From the NCBI GenBank assembly GCA_964446745.1, contig CAYURR010000051.1, positions 1 through 16,580 of the forward strand: a stretch of DNA of 16,580 nt. Direction: 5' to 3'. Under the pieces are notes generated by a model that searched no databases, was not told where the DNA came from, and was given only the letters and a program-made list of their open reading frames with translations. This stretch comes from CAYURR01 sp964446745 (lineage in GTDB: Bacteria; Bacillota; Clostridia; Lachnospirales; WQUN01). This document shows positions 8,401-15,976 of the stretch, one piece after another; the stretch's first letter is position 1, and each line of letters opens with the position of its first letter. A program made the position numbers and the translations under genes.

Positions 8401-10465
8401 GTTGCTAGATTCCCGTGTGGATTTTGAGACCTTCTTTACAAAGGCTATGCCCGAAGGTTCAAAGCCCATAGGCTTTAGGACATCGGGACCCGATCTCGAA
8501 ACGACACAAGACGGCTCAACTTTTTCGGCTGCGGATCCAAAGCTTTATACCTACAACAGCGGTGCAGATCCGTTAAAGCTCATTGACAATACCCTGTTAC
8601 CGAACAAGGTATATTTCTACTATGTGCGCACGGTTAGGGTTTTACCGAGTGCAGTGCCCGGCGAGCCCGCAAAGCGTGTCGTGTCCACATGGGCAGGCAC
8701 CTCTGTAACGACTACGCCCGTCAACAGCCCCGAGAACCTCAAGGTTGAGACCGCGCGTAAGGATTATGATCCGAAGACCGAGATCTATATCAGCTTTGAT
8801 GCGCCGATAACGGATATATCACAGCTCGGTAACGGCTTCGATCTGCAATACCAGCTAAAGGCCGACGGCGAGGACTGGCAGGAGCCTGTAACAATGAAGC
8901 CGGCGCAGCTCGTTTCCTCACCGAGTGCAAAAAAGGACTATACGCATTTCCTGTATAAGATAACGGGGCTTAAGCCCGGCACGATGTACAGCATACGCGT
9001 GCGCATGCTCGATGCAAACGGCTCGGCGTCTATGTACACAAATACAGTCACATTTAAGACCGATATCAGCCAACAGGATTATGACAACGAAAAGAAGAAG
9101 GACGACTGGCTGAACCTGTTGCAAAAGCTTTTGGAGGATGTGCTCAAGAAGCCGTATTGGCAGCTCTCGTCTACCGCGAATGAAGCAGAGTTCTTTATGC
9201 GTCCGGGTATGTTCAATAACTATATCTCTCAGGCAAGAGACGGTTCGCTGACCCTTCCGGTCGGCACAGGTTCGAAGAACGTTTATTACCTGCCGCTTTC
9301 TGTTTTAGTGGCCGCAAACGAAGCCAACAAAGGATTTAGGATGGTCGGGAACGGTGTGGATGTTTATATCTCACCAAACGCGATTAACGAATCAAATCCA
9401 GCCCTTGTTGCGCTCTCCGCGCATATCAAACGCAAAGAGATTTCCGATACGATGGTTAAACTTACGATCATTACGGACAACAGAAACGAATCCGTGGACG
9501 GCTCCGATCCGTTATCGCCATTTGTTACGATAGGATTGGATGCTATGGGTCTCACCACGACCGCAAAGGCTTGGGATGACAGGATATTGCAGGAGCTTAC
9601 ACAGCGCTTGGCCGTAAAGCTCGCCGATACAACGATGCAAACCCAGCTCACCAACGCGATAAAGGCTCAGACGATCAACGAGGATCTTGTTCAGCTTGTA
9701 GAAAAGTTCTCGGAATCTATTATTAAGGAACTGCTCTCATCAGCTGCCGGACAACTTTCTTCGGTGACACGCTATACGCAGCCGATTACCTCGGTCGATA
9801 GATCGATCATTATCGCCTCAAAGAACCTCGACGGGGATGCTAGCGTGTCGGTGTATCGTTTCGAGGCCGGCATGTGGACCCCGTTCGATGCTCAGCAATT
9901 CGGCTCGGGCATGGCGATGTATATAATTTCACCGGGCACTTATGTATTGGCCGGTTCAAAGATTTCTATTCCAGACATTGAAAAGGTTCAGGGCGCGGGA
10001 ACAATCGTAGGTATAGTAGCTAAATACGGCTTGGATGATTTCTTCGGAAAAGACGGCACGTTCAACTTAGAGGATAATGCGATGCGATATCAGGTAGCGG
10101 GCAGCGTGGCACGCATGGCAGGCGCTCCGCGAAATGCCGACAGCTACGAGTGGATAAAGAGCAACATGGGCTTGACCGTTTCCTCGCGTAACGCAAATAG
10201 AGGCATACAACGTCAGGAGGCTATCTATCTTGCGATGGCACTGTATGAATCGCGCACGGGCACAAAGATATCAACGATTAAGATTCGCAATTACACACAG
10301 TTAAACAATATCAAGAATATCGATGCAAACTACAAAAAGAGCATTCAAGCCGCTTATGAGTTGGGCTTTATCAGCGACAAGGAATTCTCTGCGCAGTCAT
10401 CTGTGACTGTAAAGGAAATAGTAGAGCTGTTTAAAAAGATGGATGATAAATTGGGACTTAGATAA
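5435..10465 (+). CDS. giant exported FN3-like protein with degenerate SLH-type C-terminus
   Basis: This 1676-aa protein is predicted to be exported and attached to the cell wall. The start is supported by AGGAGG at 5422-5427. Residues 1-38 form a signal peptide: basic start, hydrophobic stretch about 13-32, and AWA at 36-38 as the likely cleavage site. Residues about 39-750 are beta-rich and unrecognised. FN3-like domains lie at about 755-930, 943-1096 and 1097-1210, each with the typical Tyr-rich strand, for example NKVYFYYVRT and GTMYSIRVRM. A module at about 1212-1510 has the LPLSVL (1286-1291) and VGNGVDVYISP (1304-1314) strands. The end (about 1512-1676) holds three SLH-like units: PDIEKVQ...GKDGTF, NRGIQRQEAIYLA, and YKKSIQAAYELGFIS...VTVKEIVELF. 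The usual TRAE-type motifs are eroded. Only one Cys was noticed (KVKC) and there is no LPxTG motif. Ligand and role are unknown; an adhesin or S-layer-associated role is inferred. It is followed after 31 bases by the Rpn gene. Confidence 0.85.
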   Translation: MGFFAKRLSAVKIVSAVMALVMLLNVVPNIAGDLLAWAATGDIRLEYLTRINKGTHYSPFITYNAGNRLNEIAVAMDIGRNPTLGVVGDLSFWSDKGDGTTPVRTQLSYEVMSSTADNSKIARIYLKKFNTAGTEILPTSNADLKIYADKGAGFTKKDVTYDVYIDPANALNDPTGNPQHVEEIRPVLNAAPYFDIPLGTTLDAGYSFVYLGEQFHVMWKNLDQYGANNPRLYFMSDQFIDGRIYDFAFTHDGNTNKRQGLTGLVGNKNKLTITPWGNMTIDGPPATNFTNAKKTGNDYVDVPTDIDILSLGNYVGGSGRDDTRIDIEFNLPKTYDAGAGAFTYAETKNVITDNVTLTLEMDENYSDKVKCQIKMEKITTNPTARSLTPTTIGVYAANPFSVDQTTGKLTLRLANMPPSTIYGAPVLNFDTTGATSFAPALTSISETDNPIYTFMKYRMRYSIATDTYDLLLTTYKTGKNDDKYTLINDLGGRVVAWSNGTGQEISFATPIKSDGQERRLYFDFNNILNSQKIRYTHKNAPPDFGTPTEFHVYKPNDPQTDRYPKVTPPETDPNATYGTLSFWTRWDVGKKSAVEDKLRANPSATLTYRLNVYEEPKIGGTLAPFSQRNNGDNGFVYVTVTPDPTDPTKNPPSVTITGPKVKGGTYTSKLELRSDNINFSERTDVYYISVPFEADAVEVTAPGDRDFDFPGIYFMNVDRVEKQNVGGVDVYAPIASSLLDNMTINGFAGGQVPPPQDLRIENEINAPNTAPALEVGLDLPAAKLRDYYATGYPYPVKDIGLNVYITQNENALKTAIEGTKTDPKAMHASSKPYSNTLNAKLDLDMTSAISNLRAGDILRVPYMLTATEVDNVVSGSALLIPELFRLTGLDKNQKYYFAADIVTNQYLTGSAVPAVEGYSYPSNVMAHTTKGDQEIPDPAEKVPPTPTIGTENVGQSNATLWWNRINPASSTEYIEYEIIRLTDKQLDKTLLDSRVDFETFFTKAMPEGSKPIGFRTSGPDLETTQDGSTFSAADPKLYTYNSGADPLKLIDNTLLPNKVYFYYVRTVRVLPSAVPGEPAKRVVSTWAGTSVTTTPVNSPENLKVETARKDYDPKTEIYISFDAPITDISQLGNGFDLQYQLKADGEDWQEPVTMKPAQLVSSPSAKKDYTHFLYKITGLKPGTMYSIRVRMLDANGSASMYTNTVTFKTDISQQDYDNEKKKDDWLNLLQKLLEDVLKKPYWQLSSTANEAEFFMRPGMFNNYISQARDGSLTLPVGTGSKNVYYLPLSVLVAANEANKGFRMVGNGVDVYISPNAINESNPALVALSAHIKRKEISDTMVKLTIITDNRNESVDGSDPLSPFVTIGLDAMGLTTTAKAWDDRILQELTQRLAVKLADTTMQTQLTNAIKAQTINEDLVQLVEKFSESIIKELLSSAAGQLSSVTRYTQPITSVDRSIIIASKNLDGDASVSVYRFEAGMWTPFDAQQFGSGMAMYIISPGTYVLAGSKISIPDIEKVQGAGTIVGIVAKYGLDDFFGKDGTFNLEDNAMRYQVAGSVARMAGAPRNADSYEWIKSNMGLTVSSRNANRGIQRQEAIYLAMALYESRTGTKISTIKIRNYTQLNNIKNIDANYKKSIQAAYELGFISDKEFSAQSSVTVKEIVELFKKMDDKLGLR

Positions 10466-10496
10466 CGTTAATATTTGATACAAAAGAGGTGATTGT

Positions 10497-11447
10497 ATGG
10501 ATAAGTTACTGCCGACAAATGATCTTGCATTTAAAAAGGTTTTCGCAAGTGAAGAGAACAGATGGATTTTGGCTTCTCTAGTTAAAGACTTTTTTGATCT
10601 TGAGGTTGATGACATTTCCATACAATCACCATACAGTATCGAGTCGTATAAGAAACAAATCGGTGATATAGGTAAGAGCGGATTTAGATATACAGAATCT
10701 GATGTGGTAGCCGGACTAAAGCCAAAAGGCAGCTTTACATCCGAAATGCAGATAAGGCGAACCATGTTCTTCGATGAGCGCCTCGCTTATTATGCATTTA
10801 ATAAATATTGCATGAATTACGGACTAAACTACAACAACCCATATGAGAACAACACAAACGTCTCTGATACTAAGAAAATACTATACTCGAGCTTAAAACC
10901 TGTATACAGCTTAAATATAATCTCTTTCTCACATTTTCACGATGACACCTCATATAGGGTGTTCGAGTTGTATGACCCTAAGCGAAACAAGCGATATAAC
11001 ACTGACATTATAAAGATAGCATATTTTGAATATAACAAAGAACCCAAGGAGAGCGCTGTTCACAAATATTGGGCTGATTTTTTTCAAGGTAAACCATTGG
11101 ATAAAAACGCTCCGGAATACATAAAACATGCCGAACGCATTTTAAGTTTCAATTGTTTGGATGAGGAGGAAAGGAATATGGCTATCGATATTGAACGAAT
11201 AGAGCAGAACTATCTTTGTGCAATTGCATACGCACGTGAAGAAGCAATTATTGAAGGTAGAGAAGAAGGTAGAGAAGAAGGCAGGGAAGAAGGTAGAGAA
11301 GAAGGTAAACAAGAAGGGCTTAGACTTGGGGAAGCTAACGGCATAATCAAAGGTCAAATACAATTACTTTCTCGTCTTGGTAAAGATAAAAACGAAATTA
11401 TTGACATATTGCAAATTGACGAACAGATTTATGATAGATTTGCATAA
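10497..11447 (+). CDS. Rpn family PD-(D/E)XK nuclease / putative transposase (PDDEXK_2, TIGR01784 type)
   Basis: This 316-aa protein opens with the family signature MDKLLPTNDLAFKKVF. D69 (in TESDVV) and E83-M-Q85 (in FTSEMQIRR) fit the D...ExQ metal-binding core of this PD-(D/E)XK branch. The YAFNKYCMNYGL helix, the central ISFSHFHDD/FELYDP strands and the WADFFQGK region also fit. Family members in E. coli (RpnA-E) are DNA endonucleases that promote RecA-independent recombination and act as toxic, anti-phage proteins. Residues 253-274 are an EGRE-type repeat, followed by a short helical tail. AGAGGTGAT just before the ATG supports the start. Sampled stretches are near one third G+C, clearly lower than the flanking giant genes, which suggests separate acquisition. 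It sits between two paralogous surface-protein genes with gaps of 31 and 30 bases and no terminator, so it may be co-transcribed with them. Confidence 0.9.
   Translation: MDKLLPTNDLAFKKVFASEENRWILASLVKDFFDLEVDDISIQSPYSIESYKKQIGDIGKSGFRYTESDVVAGLKPKGSFTSEMQIRRTMFFDERLAYYAFNKYCMNYGLNYNNPYENNTNVSDTKKILYSSLKPVYSLNIISFSHFHDDTSYRVFELYDPKRNKRYNTDIIKIAYFEYNKEPKESAVHKYWADFFQGKPLDKNAPEYIKHAERILSFNCLDEEERNMAIDIERIEQNYLCAIAYAREEAIIEGREEGREEGREEGREEGKQEGLRLGEANGIIKGQIQLLSRLGKDKNEIIDILQIDEQIYDRFA
11178..11447 (+). CDS. candidate internal Rpn short form (RpnS-like), in-frame restart
   Basis: Inside the Rpn gene and in the same frame, the ATG at residue 228 (protein MAIDIERIEQ...) is preceded by a perfect AGGAGG at 11164-11169 with 8 bases between, followed by AAAGG. 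The product would be 89 aa and contain only the C-terminal helical region and the EGRE repeat, without the nuclease core. In E. coli, rpn genes produce such C-terminal short proteins from internal starts, and these neutralise the full-length toxic nuclease. The same role here is inference. Caution: the site also encodes EEER, and Glu codons readily create AGGAGG by chance. Confidence 0.45.
   Translation: MAIDIERIEQNYLCAIAYAREEAIIEGREEGREEGREEGREEGKQEGLRLGEANGIIKGQIQLLSRLGKDKNEIIDILQIDEQIYDRFA
11253..11312 (+). repeat. five tandem 12-bp repeats coding EGRE in the Rpn gene
   Basis: The unit GAAGGTAGAGAA occurs at 11253-11264, 11265-11276 and 11289-11300 exactly, with variants at 11277-11288 (two changes) and 11301-11312 (two changes), and a partial GAAGG follows. 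Because the unit is a multiple of three, gain or loss of copies keeps the reading frame and changes only linker length. It lies within both the full-length product and the putative short form. Confidence 0.9.
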
Positions 11448-11477
11448 ATATATACTTATCGAGAGGGGAAGCATACG

Positions 11478-14400
11478 TTGAAGAAGTTTACATTGTTTTT
11501 ACTGACTCTATTAATGGTTTTCGGGTCTGTGCAGGGTGTTACATTCGCTAATTTGCAGTCGCCGATGCCCGACGGTTTTACGGCCACATACCTGCCTGGG
11601 AGCAGTAACGGCTACAAAATCGAGCTAGCATGGAAGACTCCAACACCATCCTTCAATGTATTAAACGATGGATCAACTGACTGGGACGTTACGACCCATA
11701 CTGTCGCGGGATACCGTCTTAACCAAAAGAACATGACGACTAATGAATCCACTAACCTTGGTCTCATTGATAAGGCATTGAATATAACCACGGTAGACAG
11801 GAATCTGAACTCGGGTACCATCTACGAATATACACTAACCCCGTTCCACTCCCATACTATGCCGAACCCACCGGGCGGCACCAAGGAAGCCGGGGTAGAT
11901 GCCAGTTTTCCGGAATACCGCGCGCTTTTTATGACCAATATCGCAGTGGAGGCCGAGGGTGCCGCGGATCAGATCATAGTTACCTGGGAAAACCCTACGT
12001 TGTTTGGCAAGGACTATTTTAAGGCCTATCGTCTTACCTATTATTCAACCAACGGAGAAATGGACCGAAAGGATGTCTCGATTGACGACCCGGGCATAAC
12101 CCGTTTGCCTGATAAACGTCTACAATTTACGATAACGGATACACGTTTCCAGATCGGCGAGGCATACAAGGTCAAGGTAGAGCCGCAACTCAATAAAGGC
12201 GTAAACTTCCGTGAACCCGGCAAGACCACTGACGGCAAGGTCATTGACGATCCTACAAATAGCCGCCTTAAGTACAGGCTATTCTACCCACCCACTAGCG
12301 TTGAGTATATCTCAAGTGAAATAACCCTTAAACCCATGCTCAAGGTTACTCAGGACCCAGACGACGCGGCGTTTATTCGCCTTTCATGGCCACCGTTTTC
12401 AACCACAGGCATCATCGGCAATTACTCAAACGTGAACCTCGACATCATGAAGGCCGACGATACAATGAATTTTACAACGATCACCACATTGATGGGCAAG
12501 GATGCGATCTCTAAGACGAGCTTTTGGCGTCTGGCTAGACCCGATACAATCATGCACTATAAAATCGTGCTGCGTTACAGCAACGGAAACGAGCAGGAGG
12601 TCATAGTCCCGTCCAATATTGCGACCTTTGACCCCGTGTATAGCGACTTCGAGCCATATAAGCCGACTATCCACCCGCCTATTATCGACAACGCGAAGAA
12701 GCCATTGTCCATGACAGCGGAGTTCGAGGCGTTCGAACGCTTACCGTATAACGACGAAGAGCGTCAGACTCTCGATAACAACGGCAAATATATCGACAAG
12801 GATCTCGATTATCACTTTTATGTGACTGACGATATCCAAAAGCTCGAGGATACGACGCTCGAACCTGTTTTAACAGCACCGGGCTCTGGTTTCACCGAAT
12901 TCTTTAAGGATGGACGGCCATTATTCAAGATCACAATGACCGATTATTCATATTTTGATCCGGCGACCGGCTCCTTTGTAAAAAAACCGCTTGACGAGAA
13001 CAAGGTCTATTACATCAAGATCGTTGCGACACGCGTACAGCCTGACGGTAAGATCCAGCATTCACAGCCCGCATACGGCTCGCATTTTATCGCACCTATA
13101 GGACCTGTGCCGACCAACCCATTGATGATGACGCGCCCGCCGCTGCGTATAAAAAGGGATGCCAACGGTGTAGAGGTCATTACAGATAAGTCGATCACTA
13201 TACAATGGTCCACAAAGTATTTCGAGGCCTATAACGACACGGACAAGGCATGGTACGCGAAGCTTGGCGTGCTGGATGGCACGATCCTATACGGCCCAAA
13301 GGCTGACAACCTACCTGCATCACAGATCATTTACTTGAATGAATACAAAACAGAGGCCGCAGTACGTGCAAAGCTTTCAGAGCTCGGCGCGACCAATGCG
13401 GCAATGGTTCCCATCCGCTTTACCGATATATCCGGCAGCCAATACGAGCTGCACACGATTACTTACGATGCAATGGAAGAGCTCGGCGGGTATGATATCT
13501 ATGCCGCATTCCTGAACGATCCGGAATCACAGGACATGTGGACAGAGATAAAGCCCGCAGGAAAAGAGCCCGACCTCGAGTTCGAGGTTACATTAGAGGA
13601 TGTACCAACTACGGGTGATATGACCCCCAATACGCCTTATGTAATATTCTTCCGTCCGTTTACGGTAGATACATCATCGGGCGCAACCAAGCGAAACGCC
13701 GCATACCCCACATTCGTCATCGGCACGACCCTAAAGCCCAGAGAGCCCATCGTCGTAACCCCGACCGTGCCGGTTGTTATCCCGGTTGACTCGACGGATA
13801 TGACCGTGACCGTTAAATGGGAATATAACCCGAACCTGAACTACGAGCTGCGTTATTCCGATCTTGCGACGGACTATCCGGAGGGCGGCACAGCCGTCTC
13901 ACCGGAGGATATCAAAGCCACTGCAGAGATAAAAAAGGAAGACGGCAAGGAGTTTATCTACTACACAATACAAAATCTGTTCCCGGACAACACATACTAT
14001 ATCTGGGTTCGCGCTTCAAATATCCCCGAGGCGGGGACTAATACCCCCGCACTGACCTCTGCATGGTCAAACCCCGTCACACAAAAGACCAAGGACATAG
14101 CGCCGCCTGACCCGCCGAAGGGTTTGGGTCTTGCATCCAAGGAACATGTGGACATGTACAACAAGTTAGCATCTGTCAAGCTACTGCCTATTGATAAGGA
14201 TTACGCGATACTTGAGTGGATGAGAAACTATGCGGATACAGGTGAGGTCAAACCTACACAAGGAGGAGCCGGCGGCAACGCGCCTACAGATGCTGCACAG
14301 CTTGAGCTGCCCGAGGTTCCGAATATGTACATGGCCTTATTTGGCAACCTGATTCCGAACAAGACCTATTATGTACGTGCACGCACATTCCTGACCGTTA

Positions 14401-15860
14401 CGAAGACCAAAGGTCAGAACACCTCGGGTATAGAAGCACAGTACAGCTATCAGATTCAATTATCTGAATACGAGGACTTCACGGACGCCATAGAGATATT
14501 TGTTCCACCGCTTGAGGATATAGCGACGTTAGACCCTGTCTATACCAAACGCAAGGAATCCGTATGGGGCACAACGATCTCTATATATACCGCCAAGTTT
14601 GAGGGTGAATACGACGGTAAGGAAACACCGGATCAGTATCCGTTGCCGCCCGAGGATTTTGAGATCATATTCAACGCTCAGACAAACACGCTCACATACC
14701 GTTTCCGCTCAAACCAAAAGGATGCGACCGGTGCGAATGACAATAATGTCGATCAGCGCTTTATATCAAAGCTCGTGGCGCAGCGTATATACACCTATAC
14801 CGTTGACCTTTCTAAGTATAACAATAACACTGTTACAAATAGGGTAATTGAGTTGCCGTATTCAATCCTCAAGGCATTTAATGAGCGTAAGATCAGCCTG
14901 AAGATGGTAGCGGAAAATATATCCGTGACATTCGGACCGGGGAGTCTAGAAACAAACGCCGTAAAGAGTGCCTCGGATTTTGGTAAGAGCGCAAGCTTTA
15001 AGCTTACGATGTCGTCCAACCCGTCATCGGTTCCGGCATTGGATTACGGAGAGGTTTACGCCTCGCAACCGCAGAAGCTAACGGCGCAAATGGTTTCAGC
15101 TAACAGAACAATTAACGTAGACCAGTTTGCAAAGCCCGTGCAGATGACTATGAAGGCCAATGACCGTACGCAGATGACCGAATCAAATACGGGTATGTTC
15201 ATCGCGCATTCGAACACCGTGGGTTGGGAGAATGTAAAAGCCAACTATGACAAGGCCTCGGGCGCGTTTACAGCGCAGATAGTCCGCTCAGCGAACTACG
15301 CGGTCGTTTCGAAGACGGTATCTAAACCGGAAGCACCGACTGATCTTGCGAATCTAACGGCAGAGGGCCTATTGGATGCAAACGACATCCGCGACGCGAT
15401 CTCGAATGTAACTAGCAAAATAAACATTACCGACCAGAAGCGTATAGATGCAAGCGCGACGATCACCGCTAACCAATTGAACCAACTGATGGCAGCGGTT
15501 GCTTATAACCGTAAGCAGATCGCTATCAATGAGAGCATGTCCGACAAGGATTATCAGAGCCTCGGCAAGGCCAAGATGCTCGTAACGGGTGCAGAGCTCA
15601 CGCGCGAGCAGGGTATAGATGCACTCGTGAAGCTCTACGAGCAAAGGACCAAGACGGTAATTAAGAATGTGCCTACATTGGACGAGAGCTATTTCGCAGA
15701 TATTAAAAACGCCTCTGCGCAGTATCAGAAGAACCTGCTCAAGGCAGACGAAATAGGCTTCTTTAGTGAAAATATTCAGAAGGTAAACCCGAAGGGTAAA
15801 TTCTCGATGGGCGATGCGATGTATATGATAAACATCATCATCGAGGATGCCGGGATGTAA
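11478..15860 (+). CDS. giant exported multi-FN3 protein with degenerate SLH-type C-terminus (paralogue)
   Basis: This 1460-aa protein is predicted to be secreted and cell-wall associated. It starts at TTG: AGAGGGG at 11462-11468 lies 9 bases upstream, and only this start gives a complete signal peptide (MKK, hydrophobic 4-18, cleavage likely after A24). FN3-like domains follow at roughly 25-150, 152-247, 283-385, 395-545, 546-750 (with an insertion), 752-877 and 878-1010. They are recognised by Trp-bearing B strands (IVTWENP, VKWEYNP) and Tyr-rich F strands (NKVYYIKI, NTYYIWVRA, NKTYYVRAR). The module at about 1030-1275 carries ELPYSIL (1125-1131) and VAENISVTFGP (1144-1154), equivalent to strands in the 1676-aa protein. 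The last 160 residues are SLH-like but eroded (ELTREQGIDALVKLYEQRT, KADEIGFFSENIQ). I noticed no cysteines. No enzyme motif is visible; an adhesin or surface-scaffold role is inferred. A strong terminator follows. Confidence 0.86.
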   Translation: MKKFTLFLLTLLMVFGSVQGVTFANLQSPMPDGFTATYLPGSSNGYKIELAWKTPTPSFNVLNDGSTDWDVTTHTVAGYRLNQKNMTTNESTNLGLIDKALNITTVDRNLNSGTIYEYTLTPFHSHTMPNPPGGTKEAGVDASFPEYRALFMTNIAVEAEGAADQIIVTWENPTLFGKDYFKAYRLTYYSTNGEMDRKDVSIDDPGITRLPDKRLQFTITDTRFQIGEAYKVKVEPQLNKGVNFREPGKTTDGKVIDDPTNSRLKYRLFYPPTSVEYISSEITLKPMLKVTQDPDDAAFIRLSWPPFSTTGIIGNYSNVNLDIMKADDTMNFTTITTLMGKDAISKTSFWRLARPDTIMHYKIVLRYSNGNEQEVIVPSNIATFDPVYSDFEPYKPTIHPPIIDNAKKPLSMTAEFEAFERLPYNDEERQTLDNNGKYIDKDLDYHFYVTDDIQKLEDTTLEPVLTAPGSGFTEFFKDGRPLFKITMTDYSYFDPATGSFVKKPLDENKVYYIKIVATRVQPDGKIQHSQPAYGSHFIAPIGPVPTNPLMMTRPPLRIKRDANGVEVITDKSITIQWSTKYFEAYNDTDKAWYAKLGVLDGTILYGPKADNLPASQIIYLNEYKTEAAVRAKLSELGATNAAMVPIRFTDISGSQYELHTITYDAMEELGGYDIYAAFLNDPESQDMWTEIKPAGKEPDLEFEVTLEDVPTTGDMTPNTPYVIFFRPFTVDTSSGATKRNAAYPTFVIGTTLKPREPIVVTPTVPVVIPVDSTDMTVTVKWEYNPNLNYELRYSDLATDYPEGGTAVSPEDIKATAEIKKEDGKEFIYYTIQNLFPDNTYYIWVRASNIPEAGTNTPALTSAWSNPVTQKTKDIAPPDPPKGLGLASKEHVDMYNKLASVKLLPIDKDYAILEWMRNYADTGEVKPTQGGAGGNAPTDAAQLELPEVPNMYMALFGNLIPNKTYYVRARTFLTVTKTKGQNTSGIEAQYSYQIQLSEYEDFTDAIEIFVPPLEDIATLDPVYTKRKESVWGTTISIYTAKFEGEYDGKETPDQYPLPPEDFEIIFNAQTNTLTYRFRSNQKDATGANDNNVDQRFISKLVAQRIYTYTVDLSKYNNNTVTNRVIELPYSILKAFNERKISLKMVAENISVTFGPGSLETNAVKSASDFGKSASFKLTMSSNPSSVPALDYGEVYASQPQKLTAQMVSANRTINVDQFAKPVQMTMKANDRTQMTESNTGMFIAHSNTVGWENVKANYDKASGAFTAQIVRSANYAVVSKTVSKPEAPTDLANLTAEGLLDANDIRDAISNVTSKINITDQKRIDASATITANQLNQLMAAVAYNRKQIAINESMSDKDYQSLGKAKMLVTGAELTREQGIDALVKLYEQRTKTVIKNVPTLDESYFADIKNASAQYQKNLLKADEIGFFSENIQKVNPKGKFSMGDAMYMINIIIEDAGM

Positions 15861-15883
15861 CTAAGTGCAAATTAATCTTAATT

Positions 15884-15923
15884 AAGCGAAACTGTTCTAA
15901 ACATTGAACATTTTCGCTTTTTT
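15884..15923 (+). terminator. strong intrinsic terminator after the surface-protein cluster
   Basis: AAGCGAAA (15884-15891) pairs with TTTCGCTT (15912-15919), and an inner TGTTC/GAACA pair extends the stem after a mismatch. The loop is about 8 bases and a run of T continues to 15923. It lies 23 bases after the stop of the 1460-aa gene and ends the probable 5435-15860 transcript. Confidence 0.85.
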
Positions 15924-15976
15924 ATTTATGCATAATGTGATATATTTATCAAATCATTTATTAAGGAGGAATTAAA

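Noticed and set aside
10397..10765. 122-aa minus-strand open frame across the junction of the 1676-aa and Rpn genes
   Set aside because: It is antisense to two well-supported genes and resembles no protein family I know.
11253..11312. CRISPR-like short repeats
   Set aside because: The 12-bp units are directly adjacent without spacers and encode the EGRE linker typical of Rpn proteins.
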